From: CAVSPO01 sp963730005
GTDB lineage: Bacteria > Actinomycetota > Actinomycetes > Propionibacteriales > Propionibacteriaceae
NCBI GenBank assembly: GCA_963730005.1
Contig: CAVSPO010000014.1
Location: 1-64,000 of the forward strand
Length of the DNA stretch: 64,000 bases
Direction: 5' to 3'
Shown: one piece after another, positions 16,024 through 23,989 of the stretch
How the letters are laid out: each line of letters starts with the position of its first letter
How positions within the stretch are numbered: the first letter of the stretch is position 1
The notes under the pieces: generated by a model
What the model saw: the letters and a program-made list of their open reading frames with translations, nothing else
What the model was told of the DNA's origin: nothing
The model's database searches: none
Position numbers and translations under genes: made by a program

Positions 16024-16608
16024 GTGATCCCGCTGTTGCTCGTCCGGCATGCCCAGTCGCAGGCCAATGCGGGTCGCGTGCTGGTGGGGCAGTCGCAGGA
16101 CGTGGCGCTCACCGAGCTGGGTCTGCAGCAGGCGCGCGAAGCCGCCGATCAGGTGGCCGCCATCGTCGCTGAGCGCGCGGTGGTCGTGTTCAGCAGTGAC
16201 CAGCGGCGGGCGATGCAGACGGCTCAACCGATCGCGGCCTGGCTCAAGGTGCCCCTGATGCCCACCGTCGCGTTGCGCGAGCAGTTCTTCGGCTCGATGG
16301 AGGGGCGTCGTTTCGACGAGCTGCACGCCGAACCGCAGCCTGAGGGGCTGCACGTCAGCCAGGTGCGTTGGGGCGGGGGAGAGAGCCTCGTCGACGTGCA
16401 GCTGCGTCTGCTGCCGTTCCTGCACGAGCTGGCGGCCCAGCACCGGACGGGCGCGCCGGCAGTGCTGGTGGGGCACGGCAACTGCCTGCGGGTGCTGGCG
16501 GCCACCGTGGCTGGTGTCCCGCTTTCCGAGATCGACTGGACGCCCCTCCCCAATGCCGCTGTGGTGCCGGCGGTACTCGACCCGGCCCTGCTACGCCCGG
16601 TTTGGTGA
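16024..16608 (+). CDS. histidine phosphatase family protein, possible alpha-ribazole phosphatase
   Basis: Phosphoglycerate-mutase-like phosphatase of 194 aa. The RHG motif is LLVRHAQSQANAGR (catalytic His at about residue 9). FSSDQRRAMQTAQPIA, LREQFFGSMEG and the second His in LVGHGNCLRVLAA complete the active site. The GTG at 16024 places the RHG motif at the usual position. An upstream in-frame ATG at 15877 would give a 49-residue extension that covers the intergenic spacer and is rejected. Divergent from cobTUS, it may be the CobC-type enzyme that dephosphorylates alpha-ribazole-5'-phosphate, but the same fold serves many substrates. The function is inferred only from position. Confidence 0.82.
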   Translation: MIPLLLVRHAQSQANAGRVLVGQSQDVALTELGLQQAREAADQVAAIVAERAVVVFSSDQRRAMQTAQPIAAWLKVPLMPTVALREQFFGSMEGRRFDELHAEPQPEGLHVSQVRWGGGESLVDVQLRLLPFLHELAAQHRTGAPAVLVGHGNCLRVLAATVAGVPLSEIDWTPLPNAAVVPAVLDPALLRPVW

Positions 16609-16726
16609 GGAGCCCAAAGTAGCTGTACGCGTTCCTGGGGTACATCGAGGCGCCGCTCGGATTCCGTGGCGTGCAACGGATGGGCGACGCACTCGCCGGC
16701 ACGGCTATGACGAGGACGGACTCGAA

Positions 16727-16770
16727 CATACTCTCAACATCTCTCTCCTGCGACACAGTTAGGTTGAGAG
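16727..16770. promoter_or_regulatory. operator candidate 1, upstream of the AlbA/winged-helix gene
   Basis: The 19-mer CATACTCTCAACATCTCTC occupies 16727-16745 and recurs exactly at 18273-18291. It includes CTCTCAAC (16731-16738), and the inverted arm GTTGAGAG lies at 16763-16770. The right arm is 28 bp before the ATG of the regulator-like gene, where a -35/-10 spacer would sit. The layout suits autoregulation. Confidence 0.6.
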
Positions 16771-16798
16771 ATGTGTAGAGTGTCTGTCGGGAGGCACG

Positions 16799-18265
16799 AT
16801 GGACATCGATGCACTGGTGGCGCAACTTCGCACGATCGGGACCGACACGGCAACCATGGAAGTCAAGAGCGCGGTCGGAGCCTTGCCGAAGTCCGTCCCT
16901 GAGACCCTGAGCGCCTTCGCCAACGGGGCCGGTGGCCTCCTGCTGCTGGGCCTTTCCGAGGAGGATGGCTTCGTGCCCGCTTCGGGCTTCAAGGCCGAGG
17001 CGATCCGCGAGTCGCTGGCGCAGGCGTGCTCAGAGAAGGTCCATCCTCCCTTGCGTCCGATCATTGACATCGTCACCGTCGAGGGCTGCTCAATCGTGGT
17101 GGCCGAAATCACAGCGCTCCCCCCTGTAGACAAACCCTGTTATGTGGTGACCAAGGGAAAGTACGGTGGCAGCTTCATCCGCAGTGGCGACGGGGACAGG
17201 CGCCTGAGCAACTACGAGGTGGACCGACTGACCGAGGAGCGCGGACAGCCGCGCTTCGATGAGGAGGTCGTTTCGGGTGCCTCGCCCGGCGACCTTGACT
17301 CCGACCTGGTCCACGCATTCCTGGACAGGCAGCGGTTGCTGCGCCCACGGATCTTCGCTGAAGCAGACCAAGGCAGTTCGCTCCGACGGTTGCACGTCCT
17401 TGCCGCCGACCGCGACGGCGTCGTTCGACCAACCCTCGGCGGCCTGCTGGCACTGGGCAGCTATCCCCAGGAGTTCTTCCCCCGACTCACCGTGACCTTC
17501 GCCGCCTTCCCTGGCGCAGACAAGGCAGGAGTCCTGGACGGCTCGTTGCGGATGACCGACAGCCTGACCATGGCGGGCCCGATACCCCAGCTGGTCGTGG
17601 ACGCCATGGCAGCCGTACAGCGCAACATGCGGACCGGTGCCTTGATCGAAGGCGTCTTTCGGCGGGACATCCCTGACTATCCTGCAGGCGCAGTCCGGGA
17701 AGCGGTCACCAACGCACTGATGCACCGCGACTACTCCCCGCTGGCAAGGGGAACGCAGGTCCAAGTCAACATGTATGTCGATCGGCTCGAGATCCTGAAT
17801 CCCGGCGGACTGTTCGGAACCGTGACCATCCACGATTTGGGCAAGGCCGGGATCAGTTCGGCCCGCAACCAACGACTGTCGGCGATTCTCGAGGACACCC
17901 CTTTCCCGGGCGGAGGCATGGTGGCAGAGAACCGGGGCTCGGGGTACGCGGCGATCGAAGCGCAACTTCACAAGGCCCTCATGCCTCCGCCACGGCCCGT
18001 CGATGACATCCGTAGCTTCAGGCTCACGTTCGTGCGACGCAGGCTGACCGACGACGAGCGTCTCACGCACAGGGGATCTGGGGTGAAGGAGGCCATTCTC
18101 GCCGAGATCGAGCGGATGGGGTCCGTCGCCACCAGGGACATCATGGCGGCCTCTGGGCTGTCACGCGCGGCCGTGTTGAGGCACCTACACGAATTGGAGG
18201 CAAGTGGCATCATCATGGCCACTGAGCCGGCGCGCTCCCCACGACAGCGCTATCGCCGTGCGTGA
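16799..18265 (+). CDS. AlbA_2 (Schlafen-like) / HATPase_c_4 / winged-helix protein, putative regulator
   Basis: Protein of 488 aa of the COG2865 type. Residues 12-130 form the AlbA_2 domain (EVKSAVGALPKSVPETLSAFANGAGGLLLLGL, later GKYGGSFIRSGDGDRRLSNYE). Residues 280-400 form the ATPase-like domain with EAVTNALMHRDYS and ENRGSGYAAI. Residues 425-485 form a winged helix: VATRDIMAASGLSRAAVLRHLHEL. A GGGAGG ribosome site precedes the ATG. Proteins of this class occur next to type I restriction systems and are predicted transcription regulators. Identical 19-bp sites before this gene and before hsdM support a control role for the operon. DNA binding is not shown. Confidence 0.82.
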   Translation: MDIDALVAQLRTIGTDTATMEVKSAVGALPKSVPETLSAFANGAGGLLLLGLSEEDGFVPASGFKAEAIRESLAQACSEKVHPPLRPIIDIVTVEGCSIVVAEITALPPVDKPCYVVTKGKYGGSFIRSGDGDRRLSNYEVDRLTEERGQPRFDEEVVSGASPGDLDSDLVHAFLDRQRLLRPRIFAEADQGSSLRRLHVLAADRDGVVRPTLGGLLALGSYPQEFFPRLTVTFAAFPGADKAGVLDGSLRMTDSLTMAGPIPQLVVDAMAAVQRNMRTGALIEGVFRRDIPDYPAGAVREAVTNALMHRDYSPLARGTQVQVNMYVDRLEILNPGGLFGTVTIHDLGKAGISSARNQRLSAILEDTPFPGGGMVAENRGSGYAAIEAQLHKALMPPPRPVDDIRSFRLTFVRRRLTDDERLTHRGSGVKEAILAEIERMGSVATRDIMAASGLSRAAVLRHLHELEASGIIMATEPARSPRQRYRRA

Positions 18266-18272
18266 ACGCCTA

Positions 18273-18304
18273 CATACTCTCAACATCTCTCAACACGTTG
18301 AGAG
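18273..18304. promoter_or_regulatory. operator candidate 2, upstream of hsdM
   Basis: The same 19-mer as at 16727 occupies 18273-18291, only 8 bp after the regulator stop. Here the arms are compact: CTCTCAAC at 18277-18284, again at 18287-18294, and GTTGAGAG at 18297-18304. The last two form an 8-bp inverted repeat with a 2-bp centre. hsdM starts about 125 bp downstream; the space between holds no other recognisable element. Confidence 0.6.
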
Positions 18305-18427
18305 TCCACGACGATCAAGTCCGGTCAGTCCAGGACCCGCTCGGTAGCCCGAGTGTGAAGCGTCTCAGGTTCTCTGCCGCTCCTGTGATGGATTGTCGGC
18401 GCCCTCTGAGAGACTGCCAAGGTGAGC

Positions 18428-19990
18428 ATGATGAGCAAAGAGGCCGAGCGGGCAGAACTCCACAAGACGATCTGGCGGATCGCGAACGATCTTCGCGGCA
18501 GCGTCGACGGGTGGGACTTCAAGAGCTACGTGCTCGGCATGTTGTTCTACCGGTTCATCTCCGAGAACCTGACCGCCTACCTGAACGAGCAGGAGCGCCG
18601 GGCCGGGAATCCTGATTTCGACTACGCACGGCTGAGCGCCGAGCAGGCCGGCTACGGCATGGCCGAGACGGTCAACGAGAAGGGCTTCTTCATCTTCCCG
18701 GGCGACCTGTTCGTCAACGTCCGCGCCCGCGCTCGCCACGACGCGAACCTCAACGAGACTCTGAGCCGGGTGTTCACCAACATCGAGGCGTCCGCGAAGG
18801 GTGCGGCGAGCGAGGACGACTTCAAGGGCCTGTTCGACGACCTCGACGTGAACAGCAACAAGCTCGGCCCGACCGTCGCTCGGCGCAACGAGCGGCTGGT
18901 GAAGCTGCTGGACGCCGTCGGTGACCTCAACCTGGGCAGCTACACCGATCACACCATCGACGCGTTCGGGGATGCCTACGAGTACCTGATGGCGATGTAC
19001 GCGTCCAGCGCCGGGAAGTCGGGCGGCGAGTACTACACGCCGCAGGAGGTGTCCGAGTTGCTGGCGAGGATCACAGTGGTGGGCAAGACCGAGGTCAACA
19101 AGGTCTACGACCCGGCGTGCGGGTCGGGGTCGCTGCTGTTGAAGTTCGCGAAGGTGCTCGGCAAGGAGAACGTGCGCCAAGGGTTCTTCGGTCAGGAGAT
19201 CAACCTGACGACCTACAACCTGTGCCGGATCAACATGTTCCTGCACGACATCAACTACGAGCAGTTCGACATCGCCCACGGCGACACCCTCACCGACCCG
19301 GCGCACTGGGACGACGAACCGTTCGAGGCGATCGTCTCGAACCCGCCGTACAGCATCAAGTGGGAGGGGGACGCGAACCCGCTGCTGATCAATGACCCGC
19401 GATTCGCGCCGGCAGGTGTGCTGGCGCCGAAGAGCAAGGCCGACCTGGCGTTCACGATGCACATGCTGAGTTGGCTGGCCGTCAACGGCACCGCGGCGAT
19501 CGTCGAGTTCCCCGGCGTGCTCTACCGGGGCGGGGCCGAGCAGAAGATCCGCAAGTACCTGGTCGACAACAATTTCGTGGACGCCGTGATCCAGCTACCG
19601 CCGGACCTGTTCTTCGGCACCACCATCGCCACCTGCATCATCGTGTTGAAGAAGAGCAAGCGCGACAACAAGATCCTGTTCATCGACGCGTCGGCGGAGT
19701 TCGTGAGGCAGGGCAACAAGAACAAGCTCACCGACGCCAACCAGGCCAGGATCCTGGACGCGTTCACGGTGCGAAGTGACGCCGACCATTTCGTCAGGCT
19801 CGTCGACAACACCGACATAGCGGAGAACGGCTACAACGTCGCCGTCTCCAGCTACGTCGAGGCCGAGGACACCAGGGAGGCCACCGACATCACCGCCCTC
19901 AACGCCGAGATCGCCCGCATCGTGGCTCGTCAGCAGGAGTTGCGCACCCAGATCGACGCCATTGTCGCCGATCTGGAGGGGAACGAATGA
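18428..19990 (+). CDS. hsdM: type I restriction-modification system, methyltransferase subunit
   Basis: DNA N6-adenine methyltransferase subunit of a type I system, about 520 aa. The N-terminal helical domain reads LHKTIWRIANDLRGSVDGWDFKSYVLGMLFYRFISENL. The SAM motif I is YDPACGSGSLLLKFAK near residue 228, and catalytic motif IV is IVSNPPYSIKW near residue 303. TPQEVSELLARI and LPPDLFFGTTIATCIIVLKKSK also match HsdM. Tandem ATGs at 18428 and 18431 follow AAGGTGAG; a GTG at 18422 is also open. Its stop shares ATGA with the next gene. Confidence 0.96.
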   Translation: MMSKEAERAELHKTIWRIANDLRGSVDGWDFKSYVLGMLFYRFISENLTAYLNEQERRAGNPDFDYARLSAEQAGYGMAETVNEKGFFIFPGDLFVNVRARARHDANLNETLSRVFTNIEASAKGAASEDDFKGLFDDLDVNSNKLGPTVARRNERLVKLLDAVGDLNLGSYTDHTIDAFGDAYEYLMAMYASSAGKSGGEYYTPQEVSELLARITVVGKTEVNKVYDPACGSGSLLLKFAKVLGKENVRQGFFGQEINLTTYNLCRINMFLHDINYEQFDIAHGDTLTDPAHWDDEPFEAIVSNPPYSIKWEGDANPLLINDPRFAPAGVLAPKSKADLAFTMHMLSWLAVNGTAAIVEFPGVLYRGGAEQKIRKYLVDNNFVDAVIQLPPDLFFGTTIATCIIVLKKSKRDNKILFIDASAEFVRQGNKNKLTDANQARILDAFTVRSDADHFVRLVDNTDIAENGYNVAVSSYVEAEDTREATDITALNAEIARIVARQQELRTQIDAIVADLEGNE

Positions 19991-21027
19991 GCACAATGGT
20001 CTCTGGCCTGGGCGACGTACCGGAGGGGTACGCCGACTGGCTCGCCGACCTCAAGCAGCGCGTTCACTGCGCCCAGCAACGCGCCGCGCTCGCCGTCAAC
20101 AGTGAACTGGTCAGCCTGTATTGGCAGATCGGATGCGAGATCCTGGATCGTCAGGCTGAGAACGGCTGGGGCAGCAAGATCGTCGAGCGTCTGGCCCATG
20201 ACCTGCGTGTGGCCTTCCCGGACGTGCGGGGCTTCTCGCGGGCCAACCTGATGTACATGAGGGCCTTCGCGAGTGCCTGGACCCGGGAGGAAATCGTCCA
20301 ACAGCCGGTTGGACAATTGCCGTGGGCTCACAACCTGGTGTTGTTGACCAAGCTGAAGACGCGTGCGGACCGCATCGCCTACGCCCGAGCTGCCCTGGAG
20401 CACGGGTGGTCCCGCAACGTGCTGGCGCTGCACATCGACGCCAGGCGACTCGAGCGGTCCGGGCAGGCGCTGACCAACTTCACGGCGGTGCTGCCCGCGG
20501 CGCAGACCGACCTCGCCCGGGAGTCGCTCAAGGACCCCTACAAGTTGGACTTCCTCGGGCTCGGGAACGAGGCCAGCGAGCGCGAGATCGAGGCCGCGAT
20601 CGCCGGCCACATCACCGAGTTCCTCCTCGAACTCGGGGTCGGGTTCGCGTACGTGGGTCGACAGGTGCACCTTGAGGTAGGTGATGAGGACTTCTTCCTT
20701 GACCTGCTCTTCTATCACCTGAAGTTGCGCTGCTACGTGGTGATCGAACTCAAGGCGGGTAAGTTCAAGCCTGAGCACCTGGGCCAACTGGGCTTCTACC
20801 TCGCCGCCGTGGACGCCCAAGTCAAGGATCCCGCGGACACCCCCACGATCGGCCTGCTGCTCTGTCGCACCAAGAACGAAATCGTCGCCGAGTACGCCCT
20901 GCGGGACAACACCCGACCCCTCGGCATCGCGGAATACGAACTCGCGCAAGCGCTGCCTGCGGAGCTGGGCACGAACCTACCCACGATCGAGCAGATCGAA
21001 CGTGAATTCGAAGGAGGCATCGCGTGA
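19987..21027 (+). CDS. DUF1016 (YhcG-type) PD-(D/E)XK nuclease-domain protein
   Basis: Protein of 346 aa. The N-terminal DUF1016_N region has LVSLYWQIGCEILDRQAENGWGSKIVERLAHDL. The C-terminal nuclease domain spans about residues 180-330: GFAYVGRQVHLEVGDEDFF, DLLFYH and VVIELKAGKFKPEHLGQL, giving the D...E-x-K metal site near 240-260. DUF1016 genes are known companions of type I hsd loci, but their role is not established. It starts in an ATGA overlap with hsdM, and its stop is overlapped by a GTG (GTGA) that opens the next small ORF. Intact and co-translated. Confidence 0.88.
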   Translation: MSTMVSGLGDVPEGYADWLADLKQRVHCAQQRAALAVNSELVSLYWQIGCEILDRQAENGWGSKIVERLAHDLRVAFPDVRGFSRANLMYMRAFASAWTREEIVQQPVGQLPWAHNLVLLTKLKTRADRIAYARAALEHGWSRNVLALHIDARRLERSGQALTNFTAVLPAAQTDLARESLKDPYKLDFLGLGNEASEREIEAAIAGHITEFLLELGVGFAYVGRQVHLEVGDEDFFLDLLFYHLKLRCYVVIELKAGKFKPEHLGQLGFYLAAVDAQVKDPADTPTIGLLLCRTKNEIVAEYALRDNTRPLGIAEYELAQALPAELGTNLPTIEQIEREFEGGIA

Positions 21028-21197
21028 TTTGCGTGAAGGAACCGAAGGTCGCAATCGCGCGGAATGCTTCTCGTCAGCAGCGGATGCCTGAGCAGAGCGG
21101 CATCCTGGTCGAGGAGGAGCCGGGCAAGGGGGCATGTGTAGCAGATTCTGCAACGCATCTCCCTGACGGCCCGACCCTGCAAGGAGAAAAGGAATGA
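21024..21197 (+). CDS. 57-aa hypothetical ORF, coupled on both sides
   Basis: Open frame from GTG 21024 to TGA 21197. The GTG overlaps the DUF1016 stop (GTGA) and the TGA overlaps the ATG of the Mrr-type gene (ATGA). It begins MICVKEPKVAIARNAS and ends GPTLQGEKE. It has Lys/Arg near the N-terminus, an EEE patch in the middle, and two Cys. No family is recognised. Without this ORF the operon would have a lone 170-nt gap; with it every junction is a 4-nt overlap, which argues that it is translated. It may instead be only a leader that keeps ribosomes moving into the next gene, whose own site AAGGAGAAAAGG lies inside it. Confidence 0.5.
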   Translation: MICVKEPKVAIARNASRQQRMPEQSGILVEEEPGKGACVADSATHLPDGPTLQGEKE

Positions 21198-22105
21198 CCA
21201 ACGGGCAGACCCCAACGTGGGATGAGTTCCTCGTCCCGGTGCTCAACGTCTTCAAGGCTGACGAGTCGATCCCGGTGCGTGACCTGCGCCAGACTGTCAT
21301 TGCCCAGATGGGCCTATCAGGATCCCAACTCGCCGAACAGATCGGGTCGGGCCAGTCCCGTGTAGCGAACCGGATCGGCTGGGCGGTCTCCCACCTGTTT
21401 CATGCGAGGGCACTGGAGCGTCCCACTCGCGCGCAGTACCGGATCACCGATATCGGACGACAACTGCGTGAGCAGTATCCGAACCGGATTCCTGTCGATG
21501 TCCTCGAATCGAAGGCTGATCCCGAGGACGTGTTCTGGACGGGGCGGCCGAAGCCAGTAGCGGGTATCACTGAGATCGAAGCTGAGAAACTGGACCCGAT
21601 GGAACAGATCGAACTCGGCGTTTCGCGAATTCATGATGAGGTATCCTCCGAACTGCTCCAACGTCTCCTCGGCAAAGACCCGGCCTTCTTCGAGCGGGCG
21701 GTGGTCGACCTCATCGTCGCCATGGGATACGGCGGTGCCGACACCAACGCCGTCCGCACCCAACTGTCCAACGATGGCGGGATCGACGGCATCATCGACC
21801 AGGACGTCCTCGGCCTCAGCAGCGTCTATGTGCAAGCGAAGCGGTATGCGCTCGACCACGCTGTCGGCCGCCCCGACATCCAGGGATTCGTCGGAGCCAT
21901 CCACGGCCAACGCTCCAGTCAAGGAGTCTTCATCACCACAGGACGATTCAGCCCGGCTGCCCGCAGCTACGCCGCCAGCATCCAGGATCGCGTCGTTCTC
22001 ATCGACGGCATCCGCCTAGCCGCACTCATGCTCCGATACGGCGTCGGCGTACAAGTGCGACGCACTGTGGACATTGTCGAGATTGACGAGGACTTCTTCG
22101 AATGA
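21194..22105 (+). CDS. Mrr-type restriction endonuclease
   Basis: Type IV-like endonuclease of 303 aa. Residues 1-90 form the Mrr winged-helix domain (PTWDEFLVPVLNVFKADESI, GWAVSHLFHARALERPTRAQYRITDIGRQL). Residues 150-290 form the Mrr_cat domain: FFERAVVDLIVAMGYGGAD, then NDGGIDGIIDQD and VYVQAKRY. These give the D-x(n)-Q-x-K active site common in this family, and TTGRFSPAARSYA follows. Mrr enzymes usually cut DNA with foreign methylation. Inside a methylating type I operon it could police alien methylation or attack unmodified DNA; this is inference. Strong AAGGAGAAAAGG precedes the ATG; its stop overlaps hsdS. Confidence 0.9.
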   Translation: MTNGQTPTWDEFLVPVLNVFKADESIPVRDLRQTVIAQMGLSGSQLAEQIGSGQSRVANRIGWAVSHLFHARALERPTRAQYRITDIGRQLREQYPNRIPVDVLESKADPEDVFWTGRPKPVAGITEIEAEKLDPMEQIELGVSRIHDEVSSELLQRLLGKDPAFFERAVVDLIVAMGYGGADTNAVRTQLSNDGGIDGIIDQDVLGLSSVYVQAKRYALDHAVGRPDIQGFVGAIHGQRSSQGVFITTGRFSPAARSYAASIQDRVVLIDGIRLAALMLRYGVGVQVRRTVDIVEIDEDFFE

Positions 22106-23391
22106 GCCGCATCGACGACTTGATCGCGGAGCATTGTCCTGACGGGGTCCCCTTCCGAATGGGTGACGATGTGTTTGAGTCGCGGAACGGTTACACCCCA
22201 TCGAAGTCCGTCGACGCCTATTGGGCGGAAGGCAGGGTATCCCTGGTTTCGGATGGAGGATATCGGTGCTGAACCGGACCGAATCCTTCGTGCCACCTGC
22301 AGCAGGATATCAGAGTGCCGCGGTCAAAGGGGGCCGACTATTCCCGGCCAACTCCTTGATGTGGCAACCTCCGCCACTATCGGCGAGCAGTCGCCTGGTC
22401 ACCGTGCCACACCTCTGCAATAACGGCTTCACTTCTCTCACCTTGAAACCTTCCGTCGCTGACCTTTTCGAAGTCAAGTTCCTCTTACTACTCCAAACTT
22501 CGGAGTTCTTGCGACGGTGCAAGAACAAGCACGACCACATCGAGCTTCTCGTCGTATCGGCAGAATGGATTGGCGAATATCGGCTCCCGGTGCCGCCGCT
22601 GGAGGTGCAGCGGGAGATCGTCAGGATCCTGGACACGTTCACAGCGCTGGAAGCGGAGCTGGAAGCGGAGCTGGAAGCGCGCCGACGCCAGTACGCTCAT
22701 TACCGTCGATCTCTTGGTGAGTGGCGCCGCCCCTCGGAGTACATGGGTGAAGATGGGCAACGTGGGAGAGTTCGAGCGAGGTCGGCGTTTCACCAAGAAC
22801 GACGTTGTCGACTCTGGCATCCCCAGCATTCATTACGGCGAGATCTATACCCACTACGGAACGGCCACGCGAACGACCATCTCTCAGGTAGAGAGCAGCC
22901 TCGCGAGCCAACTGCGTTTCGCACATTCCGAGGATGTGGTCATCGCCGCAGTCGGTGAGACCGTCGATGACGTGGGCAAGGCTGTTGCCTGGCTCGGCGA
23001 AGGGCCGGTTGCCATTCACGATGACACCTTCATGTTCCGTGGGCATGGCATGAACCCGACGTTTGTCTCCTACTTCTTTCAGACTGCAGCCTTCCACTCG
23101 CAGAAGAACCGATACGTGGCTAGCGCTAAAGTGAAGCGTCTGTCGGGGACTGCGCTGGCAAGTATCACGATGCCAACTCCGCCGTTGGAGGAGCAGGATC
23201 GAGTGGTCGCGTCCTTGGAGCACTTCGATGCGCTGGTGAATGACATCTCGGTCGGTCTGCCGGCGGAGTTGGCCGCTCGTCGCAGGCAGTACGAGTACTA
23301 CCGGGATCGGTTGCTGTCGTTCGAGGAGTTGTCGTGCGTGACTGTCCAGGTCGCGGCACGCAAGGCCCTTGACTGTAGCTATAACGGATAA
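22102..23391 (+). pseudogene. hsdS: type I restriction specificity subunit, multiply frameshifted
   Basis: Specificity subunit with two target-recognition domains and two conserved regions, broken here by about five frame changes. Frame 1 (22102-22272) reads MSRIDDLIAEHCPDG...ESRNGYTPSKS. PWFRMEDI (about 22240-22262) is in frame 2, VLNRTESFVPPA in frame 3, SATIGE (about 22365-22390) back in frame 2, and LVTVPHLC to ARRRQYAHYRRSL in frame 3. The second recognition domain (WVKMGNVGEFERGRRFTKNDV) to AELAARRRQYEYYRDRL is again in frame 1. The net shift is zero. The central spacer has three LEAE-type repeats. Either real decay, or an assembly mixed from variant alleles. Confidence 0.82.
22646..22681 (+). 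repeat. three 12-bp tandem repeats in the hsdS central spacer
   Basis: Unit GCTGGAAGCGGA at 22646, 22658 and 22670 (the last copy differs at two end bases). In the hsdS frame it encodes repeating E-L-E-A. In the EcoR124 family a 12-bp repeat encoding TAEL in the same place sets the distance between the two half-sites, so copy number may matter here. Confidence 0.75.
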
Positions 23392-23404
23392 TAACCTCCG
23401 TCAT

Positions 23405-23989
23405 ATGAGAACTGAGGCGCCGTTGCTTGCTCCGGTCTTCCGGTCGGAGGGTCAGGCTCGATTGTTGGCGGTGGTCTTGCTGGGGGCTGATGAGCTGAGC
23501 ATCACCGATCTTGCGGAGCGTGCGCATCTGGCCTATCCGACGGCTCATCGTGAGGTGGCTCGGCTGTTGAGTGCCGGCATCCTGGTAGAGCGGGTGGTTG
23601 GGAGGAGCCGTCTTGTGCGGGCGAATCCGGAGAGCCCGTTGACGTCACCGTTGCGCGAGATTCTCTTGGTGGCCACTGGGCCGGTGACGCTGTTGGCTGA
23701 GGAGTTCGCGGTAGTACCGGGGGTGGAGGCGGTGTTTCTGTATGGGTCGTTCGCGGCTCGGATACGGGGTGTTCAGGGGCCGGCGCCGCATGACATTGAC
23801 GTGATCGTGGTCGGGTCACCGGACGCGGGGGCTGTCTTTGACGCCTGTGAACGGGTGGCGCGACTGGTGGGTCGTCCGGTCAACCCGACGATCGTCACCC
23901 GCGAAGAGCTTCAGCACAACAGTGGCTTCCTTGACCATGTGCGTTCCAACCCGATCGTGCCCGTCATCGGAGATGTGCCGTGGCAGTGA
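23405..23989 (+). CDS. winged-helix plus MNT nucleotidyltransferase-domain protein
   Basis: Protein of 194 aa beginning MRTEAPLLAPVFRSEGQARL. Residues 15-75 are a winged helix (LSITDLAERAHLAYPTAHREVARLL). Residues 90-190 resemble a minimal nucleotidyltransferase: VFLYGSFAARIRG with the GS motif and HDIDVIVVG with the paired Asp. Such proteins occur in toxin-antitoxin pairs (MNT antitoxins AMPylate toxins) and as fused regulators. Here it sits between hsdS and hsdR with no HEPN partner, so a regulatory or guard role for HsdR is inferred. The ATG at 23405 is chosen over an earlier in-frame codon inside the hsdS end. It overlaps the hsdR frame by about 17 nt. Confidence 0.72.
   Translation: MRTEAPLLAPVFRSEGQARLLAVVLLGADELSITDLAERAHLAYPTAHREVARLLSAGILVERVVGRSRLVRANPESPLTSPLREILLVATGPVTLLAEEFAVVPGVEAVFLYGSFAARIRGVQGPAPHDIDVIVVGSPDAGAVFDACERVARLVGRPVNPTIVTREELQHNSGFLDHVRSNPIVPVIGDVPWQ

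Noticed and set aside
16609..16726. Open stretch after the phosphatase reading like the end of a protein (EAPLGFRGVQRMGDALAG)
   Set aside because: A stop codon lies just upstream in that frame and no start or family could be assigned; possibly a remnant, but unsupported.
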